In this document: in pieces, positions 57,100 through 64,000 of the stretch
Numbering within the stretch: the stretch's first letter is position 1
Layout: each line of letters opens with the position of its first letter
NCBI GenBank assembly: GCA_011389765.1
Contig: JAABTT010000007.1
Coordinates: 1 to 64,000 of the forward strand
Reading direction: 5' to 3'
DNA: 64,000 nucleotides
Origin: Desulfohalobiaceae bacterium S24
GTDB taxonomy: Bacteria > Desulfobacterota > Desulfovibrionia > Desulfovibrionales > Desulfothermaceae
The notes under the pieces: generated by a model
Databases searched by the model: none
What the model saw: only the letters and a program-made list of their open reading frames with translations
What the model was told of the DNA's origin: nothing
Translations under genes and position numbers: made by a program

Positions 57100-57117
57100 A
57101 TTGCGTCAACCAACTCC

Positions 57118-57145
57118 CCCCGGGCAGCTCCGCTGCTGCCCGGGG
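57118..57145 (+). terminator. Strong intercistronic hairpin between dctP and dctQ
   Basis: CCCCGGGCAGC TCCGCT GCTGCCCGGGG, no U-tract. Confidence 0.75.
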
Positions 57146-57159
57146 AAAAGGGCCGAGCC

Positions 57160-57732
57160 ATGCTGGAAAAAATTATCCGAATCTGGGACCAGACTGAAAA
57201 AATTCTGGTCGTTCTGCTGATCGGGCTGGCTTCCTATCTGACCTTTCAGGAAGTCATAATGCGCTATGTCTTCAATACCGGCTGGAGCGGGTCATACGAG
57301 CTGACCATCATGGCCTTGATCTGGTGCACCTTTATCGGGGTCAGTCTGGGCATCAAGGAAAACATCCATATCGGAGTCGATCTCCTGGTCAATAAATTCT
57401 CTCCAACCGTGCAGCGGATCATTTTGTACATCACCATTGTCCTGTGCATCATTTTCGGCCTCATCCTGGCGGTCAAGGGCTTTCAGTTCTCCCACTTCAT
57501 CAGCCGCGGTCATCTCTTGTCCCGCGACCTGCGCATTCCCATGGAAATCGGCTACCTGGCCATTCCTGTCGGCGGCGTCCTGATCTGCCTGCGTTTCCTG
57601 GAACGCGCCATGTACGTCCTGCAGGGAAAGTCCTTTGTGGCCGACCGGATGCATGAACTCTCAGAGCAGGAAAAGCAGCTGCTCAAGCAAAAGGAAGAAG
57701 AAGCCAAGCGCGGGTCCTCGGCTCGCGACTGA
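57160..57732 (+). CDS. dctQ: TRAP transporter small permease (DctQ)
   Basis: Four TMs; QEVIMRYVFNTGWSGSYELTIMALIW. Confidence 0.9.
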   Translation: MLEKIIRIWDQTEKILVVLLIGLASYLTFQEVIMRYVFNTGWSGSYELTIMALIWCTFIGVSLGIKENIHIGVDLLVNKFSPTVQRIILYITIVLCIIFGLILAVKGFQFSHFISRGHLLSRDLRIPMEIGYLAIPVGGVLICLRFLERAMYVLQGKSFVADRMHELSEQEKQLLKQKEEEAKRGSSARD

Positions 57733-57782
57733 CCCACATCCCCCCTCCAGGAAACGCTGAGCGCTCAAAAAGGAGACACCTG

Positions 57783-59075
57783 ATGGGAATCGGTTTAACC
57801 CTGTTCATCATTTTTTTTATCTTCCTGCTCCTGGGCGTGCCGCTGGCCGTCTGCCTCGGTCTTTCGGTCATCGCCACCTTCTGGATCCATGACGCCCTGC
57901 CTCTCATGGCCGTGGCCCAAAAAATGTACAACGGCCTGGACCATTTTCCACTCATGGCCATCCCCTTTTTCATCCTGGCCAGCTCCATCATGACCCAGGG
58001 CGGGGTCTCCAAGCGGCTCATCGAGGTCTGCAACGCCTTTGTCGGGCATTTCAGCGGCGGCCTGGCCGTGGCCTCCATCATCTCCTGCATGTTTTTCGCC
58101 GCCATTTCCGGCTCCAGCCCCTCCACCGTGGTGGCCATCGGATCGATCATGATTCCGGCCATGATCGCCGCAGGCTACGGCGAGCGCTATACCGTAGGCA
58201 TCGTGGGCTCGGCCGGCTCCCTGGGCATCCTCATCCCGCCGAGCATCCCCATGATCGTGTATGGAGTAGCCACGGAACGCTCCGTGGGCAAACTGTTCAT
58301 GGCCGGCATCGGGCCGGGCATCTTCATGGGGGCCGTCTTTATCCTGACCGCCATCATCGTGGCCAAGGTCAAGCGTTTCGACAAACTCCCCCCTGTCCCC
58401 TGGCCGGACCGCCTCAAGGCCCTCTGGTCGGCTTTGCCCGGCTTGTTTATGCCCTTTCTGGTCCTGGGCGGCATCTACGGGGGGATCTTCACCCCGACTG
58501 AAGCAGCGGCTGTTGCCGTGTTCTACTCTCTGTTCGTGGGCATTTTCGTGTACAGGGATCTTCGCCTGGCCGACATACCCAAGGTCTTTTCCAGGGCAGC
58601 GGTGACCATGTCCATGGTTCTGTTCATCATCACCTCGGCCATGCTCTTTGCCTTCATCCTGACCACCGAAGGCATCCCCGGGGCGGTGGCCGACTTTATT
58701 ATAGAGCATGCCGTATCGCCCTGGATGTTTTTGCTCTTTGTCAATATTCTGCTCTATTTTGTCGGCGATTTCATGGAACCGAGCTCCGCCATCCTCATCC
58801 TGGCGCCCCTGTTTCTGCCCATTGTCCTGGAGTTGGGAATCGACCCCATTCATTTCGGGATAATCATGACCGTAAACATGGAAATCGGCATGATCACCCC
58901 GCCGGTGGGTCTGAACCTCTTTGTGGCCAGTGGAATCTCCGGGCTGTCCCTCTGGGATGTCTTCCGGGGCGCGGCACCTTTCATGGTCATCATGCTCATC
59001 GGCCTGTTGATCATCACCTACGTCCCGGTGATCTCCCTCTGGATTCCCAAGCTTCTCTACGGAGCCCTCTTCTGA
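57783..59075 (+). CDS. dctM: TRAP transporter large permease (DctM)
   Basis: HFPLMAIPFFILASSIMTQGGVSKRLIEVCNAFVGHFSGGLAVASIISC. Confidence 0.93.
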   Translation: MGIGLTLFIIFFIFLLLGVPLAVCLGLSVIATFWIHDALPLMAVAQKMYNGLDHFPLMAIPFFILASSIMTQGGVSKRLIEVCNAFVGHFSGGLAVASIISCMFFAAISGSSPSTVVAIGSIMIPAMIAAGYGERYTVGIVGSAGSLGILIPPSIPMIVYGVATERSVGKLFMAGIGPGIFMGAVFILTAIIVAKVKRFDKLPPVPWPDRLKALWSALPGLFMPFLVLGGIYGGIFTPTEAAAVAVFYSLFVGIFVYRDLRLADIPKVFSRAAVTMSMVLFIITSAMLFAFILTTEGIPGAVADFIIEHAVSPWMFLLFVNILLYFVGDFMEPSSAILILAPLFLPIVLELGIDPIHFGIIMTVNMEIGMITPPVGLNLFVASGISGLSLWDVFRGAAPFMVIMLIGLLIITYVPVISLWIPKLLYGALF

Positions 59076-59099
59076 AAGACGCCCCATTCCGTTATTCAG

Positions 59100-59157
59100 G
59101 GCGGGCACCGGGCGGCGGACTTCCTTCGCGGAGTCTGCAGCCCGGTGTCCGCCTTTT
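59100..59157 (+). terminator. Rho-independent terminator after dctM
   Basis: GGCGGGCACCGGGC ... GCCCGGTGTCCGCC TTTT. Confidence 0.8.
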
Positions 59158-59292
59158 CTGCTTGTCCATCAGGCGGCCTTGGTCTCTTCCTCTTTTAGAG
59201 CGGGGATTGACAAAAGGGCTGAATTCCGGTTACTTCCCCCTGACTGTCAATAACCATCACCTTTCCCGAACAAATGGGAGCCTTTCAGAATC

Positions 59293-61443
59293 ATGCCCAC
59301 CCCCGCAACAAAGCCGGGCACTTCCGCGGTTTGTGTCCACGTTCCCTCGCTTCCTTCTCTGCTGTTGAAGCTGATTGAAACCTGCAATCAGGAAGAAGTG
59401 CCTTTAAAGCAGGTTGCCGGGATCATCGAAAAAGACCCCTCGCTCACCGGAAAGATCCTGAAACTGGTCAATTCATCGATGTTCGGCCTGCCCAGAACCA
59501 TACACACCATCGACCAGGCCACGGCCCTTGTCGGTCTCAACGCCGTCAAAACCATGGCCATCAGTGCCTCCATCCATCAGGTCTTTGGCTGCACCAGGGG
59601 CCAAGGCGCCCTCAATCTGAAAACATTCTGGTATCATTCTCTTTCCTGCGCCATTCTTGCCCGACGTCTCGCCCGGGCCACACAGCACTGCAACCCGGAT
59701 CAGGCCTTTCTCGGCGGCCTGCTGCATGATATGGGCCGACTCGTTCTCCTGAAGGATTCCCCGCAGCCCCCCCCCGGAGCGCGAGACGGGACCGCTGTTT
59801 CACCGCGGCGGCTCCTCGAGGATGAAAAAGAATTCGGAGGCCCCCACACCGACCTCGGGGCCTGCCTGCTGGAAGGCTGGAATCTCGAGACCTCCCTTGC
59901 GGACTGCGCCCGGTATCACCATGAGCCCCTGGATCGGATTCAACAGGCCCTTCCCCTCGTCCAGACCGTATATTGTGCCGATGCCTTGAGCCCCGGCAAA
60001 ATCATCCCCTGCCCGGAGCATCCCAAAGCGCTCCAATCACTTCTGGAGGTCTCCGAAAGCGATATCGAATCCTGCCGCCTCGAAACCGAGGCGGAGCTGC
60101 ATCAGGTTGCCGATTCTTTGAACATATCCATTGAAGAACCTCCTGTTGCTGAACCCCCTCCCCGGTCCAGCCCCAAGCAGCCCGGCGAAGAGGAACTGGA
60201 CCGAATGGTCCGGGATCTCTCCCTTTTGCAGAACAGCCTCCTAAATCTGATCACCGCTACAGACTGTCCAACCATTCTCAGCTTGGCCGGACAGGGACTG
60301 CAACTCCTTTTTGATGTTGACGTTTTTTATTTTTTTCTGTACGACACTCAGAAAAAAGGACTGCTTCAGCAGCGGGCCTCCGGCCCTGAAAACCCTGCAG
60401 GACATCATGAGATGTTCATTCCGACGCAATCCGGGAACAACCTGCTGACCATGGCCATGACCTCGGGAAAACCTCGGGATACCTTTTCAAACCCCGGGCC
60501 TGTGTCCATTCTTGAAGAACAGCTCATCCGCCTGAGCGGCCGGGAGGGTCTTTACTGTCTCCCGATGCACGTGCACGGTGACTTCATCGGGCTCATCGTT
60601 TTGGGCCTCAGCCGGACGCGATATGAGCGGGTGCAGAACAGCTCCCTGCTCCAGATGTTCACCACGCATATCGGACTTGCCCTGCATACCGCCGTGAGCC
60701 GGGAAACCGCCCTTCAAGCCGTCCAGGCCCAGCGCAATGACGCCTCGTCCCGACTGGCCCGAACCATTATCCATGAAGTCAACACCCCGTTGACCGTCAT
60801 GAAAAACTATCTGAAAATTTTGGACGTCAAATTCAAAGAACAGGGGATCGACCAGGACGAACTGGGCATTATCAATGATGAAATCGATCGAATTGCCGGA
60901 CTCATTCAGCAGTTGCACCCGGGCCACCAGGCATCGGAGGGGCATATCGCCGGCGTTGAGCCGAACACGATCCTTAGCGAACTCGTCCGGCTCTTGCAGG
61001 ATTCCTACCTAAAAGACAGACAGGTTCGCATTCATCTGGATCTGAGCCCATCCAGGCCCAAAGTCCGAATCGACAAGAACAGCTTGAAGCAGGTCTTTCT
61101 CAATCTGATGCAGAATGCGGCCGAAGCCATGGACACCGGAGGGAACCTGACCATCCGGAGCCGATGTATTCTCCCGAAAATCATGGGAACAACACTCGGT
61201 CCTGCCGAGGATTGTCCCGGCTATCTGGAAATCACCTTCATTGATGACGGCCCGGGGATTCCTCAGGAATTGCAGGAATCCCTTTTTGATCCCCTCCAGA
61301 CTTCCAAAGGAGAGGGTCACGCCGGTCTCGGCCTTTCGGTCTGCTACGAGATCATCAAAAAATTCAATGGACGTTTGAGCTGCCGAAGCAATCCCGGGGA
61401 GAAGACCCGGTTTCGTATTGAACTGCCTGTCATTGCTTCATAA
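59293..61443 (+). CDS. HDOD-GAF-histidine kinase fusion
   Basis: HDOD: IIEKDPSLTGKILKLVNSSMFGLPRTIHTIDQATALVGLNAVKTMA...GGLLHDMGRLVLL; HK: TIIHEVNTPLTVMKNYL; DDGPGIPQEL; GLGLSV. Confidence 0.88.
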   Translation: MPTPATKPGTSAVCVHVPSLPSLLLKLIETCNQEEVPLKQVAGIIEKDPSLTGKILKLVNSSMFGLPRTIHTIDQATALVGLNAVKTMAISASIHQVFGCTRGQGALNLKTFWYHSLSCAILARRLARATQHCNPDQAFLGGLLHDMGRLVLLKDSPQPPPGARDGTAVSPRRLLEDEKEFGGPHTDLGACLLEGWNLETSLADCARYHHEPLDRIQQALPLVQTVYCADALSPGKIIPCPEHPKALQSLLEVSESDIESCRLETEAELHQVADSLNISIEEPPVAEPPPRSSPKQPGEEELDRMVRDLSLLQNSLLNLITATDCPTILSLAGQGLQLLFDVDVFYFFLYDTQKKGLLQQRASGPENPAGHHEMFIPTQSGNNLLTMAMTSGKPRDTFSNPGPVSILEEQLIRLSGREGLYCLPMHVHGDFIGLIVLGLSRTRYERVQNSSLLQMFTTHIGLALHTAVSRETALQAVQAQRNDASSRLARTIIHEVNTPLTVMKNYLKILDVKFKEQGIDQDELGIINDEIDRIAGLIQQLHPGHQASEGHIAGVEPNTILSELVRLLQDSYLKDRQVRIHLDLSPSRPKVRIDKNSLKQVFLNLMQNAAEAMDTGGNLTIRSRCILPKIMGTTLGPAEDCPGYLEITFIDDGPGIPQELQESLFDPLQTSKGEGHAGLGLSVCYEIIKKFNGRLSCRSNPGEKTRFRIELPVIAS

Positions 61444-61456
61444 AGGATTTTCATTC

Positions 61457-63415
61457 ATGCGAGATCAATTCGAGATTTGTATCGTTGACGACAATCACCG
61501 GGTCTGTGAAAGTATCGAAATCCTTTTAAAAAATCAGGGGCACCAGACACAGACAGCCAATTCCGGCCAAAAAGCCCTGCAAATCCTGAAGAACGACACG
61601 ATCGACCTGGCGCTTCTGGATATGAATCTTCCGGACATGCAGGGGCTAGAAATCATGGATTTTATCAGGGCGCACTGCCCTGAAACACAGATGATCGTTA
61701 TCACCGGAGTGGCTACGATCGATCTGGCGGTAGAAGCCCTCCGCAGGGGGGCCTTTGATTTCCTGCGAAAACCCTTTGAATACGAAGAACTCATCAACAG
61801 GGTGAAAAACGCCCTGCACAAGAAACGCCTGACCGCTGAAAACAGGGCGATCAACGGGCAACTCCGGCAGTCGGAAGACCGCTATCAATTTCTCGTGCAG
61901 TCCTCGCCGGATATAATCTTCACCCTGGATGATCAAGGCCGTTTCACCTTCATCAACCAGGCTGTGGAAACGCTCCTGGGGTATCGCAGTGAAGATCTGA
62001 TCGGCGAACACTATACACAAATCGTCTATGAAGACGATTTGGACACGGCAAAGTACCTCTTTCATGAACGACGAACCGGCACTCGTTCAAACCGTGGAAC
62101 GGAATTCCGGCTCAAGTCATTGAAAAAAACTGCAGAACCGGGAACCTTTGAAGTGAATTACCTGCCTGTGGAAATGAAAGCCACCGGTCTGTACGACACA
62201 GGCAGTTCCAGAAACGGCAGTACCTTTCTCGGGAGCTACGGGGTCGCCCGGGACATCAGTGAAAGAAAGCGGCTGGAAGCGCAATTCAATCAAGCCCTGC
62301 GCATGAAATCCCTGGGCAGTCTGGCCGGAGGCATTGCCCACAACTTCAACAACCTCTTGATGAGTATTCAAGGCAATATATCTTTAATTCTGGCCCAGAC
62401 CCAATCCTCTGCCCCCGGATATAACAGGCTGAAAAGCATTGAGCACTATGTCGATGAAGCCTCCGCCCTGACAGGACAGCTCCTCGGTTTCGCCAGGGGA
62501 GGGAAGTACAATTTAGAGACGCTGGATATGAACCAAGTTCTTAAAAAATCTGCAGAACTCTTTTCCCAGACCAAAAGGGAAATCATGGTTTCCTATTGCC
62601 TTGCAGACACTCTCAAACCGATCGGAGGCGATCAGAATCAATTAAGGCAAGCCCTGCTCAACCTCTTTGTCAATGCCTGGCAGGCCATGCCCGATGGGGG
62701 TGAGCTCGTGCTCAGCACAAGCAATCAGACCCTTGAGGAACGACAGGCCCGACAGCATGCTTTGCCTCCGGGCGAGTATGTAACAATCTGCATTGCCGAC
62801 ACCGGCGTGGGGATGGATGAAACAACACAAGAACGGATCTTTGAACCCTTTTTCTCCTCCAGGGAGGTTGACCAGGGGACCGGACTCGGCCTGGCCTCTG
62901 TATACGGCATCGTCAAAAATCATAAAGGCTCGATCGAGGTTCACAGCCAGCCAAATGAAGGCTCCACGTTTACCCTTCGCTTTCCGGCTTCACAGAACAA
63001 ACTGTCGATTGCCGCTGAAAAAGAAGTGCCGAAAGGGCTCTCCGGGGGTTCGGAAACCATTCTGGTTGTCGACGACCAGGAGATGGTCCTTGATGTCACC
63101 AAGGCCTGCCTTCAGGAGTTGGGCTATGAGGTGTGCACCTCGCAAAGCGGCCGGGAGGCCATTGATGTTTTTTCATCACATCAGAAGAATATCGATTTGA
63201 TCCTCTTGGATCTGATCATGCCGGAAATGGGAGGCAAGGAGACCTTTGAGTCTTTACAGAAAATCGATCCAGGGGTCAAAGTCTTGATCTCAAGCGGCTA
63301 CAGCCTGGACGGTGCAGCCAGGGGTGTCCTTGAAAAGGGCGCCTTGGGGTTTATTCAAAAACCGTTTAAATTGAACGAACTTTCCCAAAAAATTCACACC
63401 ATTCTGCAAAATTGA
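61457..63415 (+). CDS. Hybrid histidine kinase/response regulator (REC-PAS-HisKA-HATPase-REC)
   Basis: ICIVDDNHRVCESIEILL; PAS DRYQFLVQSSPDIIFTLDDQGRFTFIN; GIAHNFNNLLMSIQGNI; ILVVDDQEMVLDVTKACL. Confidence 0.92.
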   Translation: MRDQFEICIVDDNHRVCESIEILLKNQGHQTQTANSGQKALQILKNDTIDLALLDMNLPDMQGLEIMDFIRAHCPETQMIVITGVATIDLAVEALRRGAFDFLRKPFEYEELINRVKNALHKKRLTAENRAINGQLRQSEDRYQFLVQSSPDIIFTLDDQGRFTFINQAVETLLGYRSEDLIGEHYTQIVYEDDLDTAKYLFHERRTGTRSNRGTEFRLKSLKKTAEPGTFEVNYLPVEMKATGLYDTGSSRNGSTFLGSYGVARDISERKRLEAQFNQALRMKSLGSLAGGIAHNFNNLLMSIQGNISLILAQTQSSAPGYNRLKSIEHYVDEASALTGQLLGFARGGKYNLETLDMNQVLKKSAELFSQTKREIMVSYCLADTLKPIGGDQNQLRQALLNLFVNAWQAMPDGGELVLSTSNQTLEERQARQHALPPGEYVTICIADTGVGMDETTQERIFEPFFSSREVDQGTGLGLASVYGIVKNHKGSIEVHSQPNEGSTFTLRFPASQNKLSIAAEKEVPKGLSGGSETILVVDDQEMVLDVTKACLQELGYEVCTSQSGREAIDVFSSHQKNIDLILLDLIMPEMGGKETFESLQKIDPGVKVLISSGYSLDGAARGVLEKGALGFIQKPFKLNELSQKIHTILQN

Positions 63416-63487
63416 TCTTCGGTCAGCGAAAACATAAATGGGTAAAAAAAGAATTTTCTAACCTCAAAAAGCTCGCAGATAATCCGT

Positions 63488-64000
63488 ATGAGTTCGATTG
63501 TCACTGAAACTCACCAGGAAGTTGCCCTGATCAGGCTCAGCAACGGGGTGACCAATCCCATCGGCCTGGATTTGGTCCTGGATTTGGAACAGACCCTGGA
63601 CAGGGTGAAGTCTTCTCATCAGGGACTGATCCTCTCCGGAGGGGAAAAATTTTTTTCCATCGGCTTTGACCTCCCGGGTCTTTTGCAACTTGACAGAGCA
63701 GGCCTGGAGGACTTTTATTCCAGTTTCAACCGGACCCTGTTCAAGCTGCTCACCCTGCCCCTGCCGACCCTGTGCTGCATCACTGGTCATGCCGTGGCCG
63801 GGGGCTGCATCCTGAGCCTGGGCTGCGATTTTCGGATTGCGGCATCGGAAAAAACGAAAATCGGGCTCAATGAAATCGGCATTGGGGTCCCGGTACCCTA
63901 TCTGGCCGACATGCTGCTCAGGCAGATCATCGGCCATCAAGCGGCGTTAAAAATGATGTACAGCGGGGATTTCATCAGCTCAGCGCAGGCTGAAGCCCTG
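63488..64000 (+). CDS. Enoyl-CoA hydratase/isomerase family protein, 3' truncated by window edge
   Basis: MSSIVTETHQEVALIRLSNGVTNPIGLDLVLDLEQTL...ILSGGEKFFSIGFDL...CCITGHAVAGGCILSLGCDFRIAASEKTKIGLNEIGIGVPVP. Confidence 0.88.
   Translation, partial: MSSIVTETHQEVALIRLSNGVTNPIGLDLVLDLEQTLDRVKSSHQGLILSGGEKFFSIGFDLPGLLQLDRAGLEDFYSSFNRTLFKLLTLPLPTLCCITGHAVAGGCILSLGCDFRIAASEKTKIGLNEIGIGVPVPYLADMLLRQIIGHQAALKMMYSGDFISSAQAEAL

Noticed and set aside
57795-59108. 437-aa ORF on minus strand
   Set aside because: Antisense to dctM; His/Asp/Gly-rich shadow reading.

Overview
This 64 kb window is a GC-rich bacterial chromosome segment. Gene content suggests Desulfobacterota / a sulfate-reducer-like anaerobe, but taxonomy is inference. 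It is mostly metabolic and transport operons: CoA-transferase plus Na+-pumping decarboxylase subunits, a Dpp-type peptide ABC transporter with an M55 aminopeptidase, zwf/gnd/glk, a YnjBCD-like ABC transporter, thrC, recD2, a TRAP transporter, and several two-component systems. No rRNA, tRNA, CRISPR array or prophage was recognised. The most striking unit is about 3.4-13.2 kb. A Lon protease has lost most of its N-terminal substrate domain and carries a CheY-like receiver inserted directly before the Walker A motif. It is divergent from a cassette of three short proteins sharing an 'A-[EQ]-A-G' helix motif (two look UspA-like), an unannotated 30-aa membrane microprotein, an SLC13/RCK_C permease, a cytidylate-kinase-like protein, a membrane histidine kinase and a sigma-54 response regulator. 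The Lon receiver and the response-regulator receiver are about half identical by hand alignment. The divergent intergenic region has a -24/-12 (GG-N10-GC) promoter and TTGC-N5-GCAA palindromes. I propose a two-component system with two outputs, transcription and proteolysis. A second notable area, about 31.3-39.4 kb, is a gene graveyard. It holds an in-frame hsdM::hsdS deletion chimera, a truncated hsdR, intact toxin-antitoxin pairs, and a decayed peroxiredoxin whose in-frame TGA and downstream hairpin fit selenocysteine. Several dispersed 7-bp-period intergenic repeats and MITE-like elements are also present, one of which supplies the glk C-terminus and stop codon.
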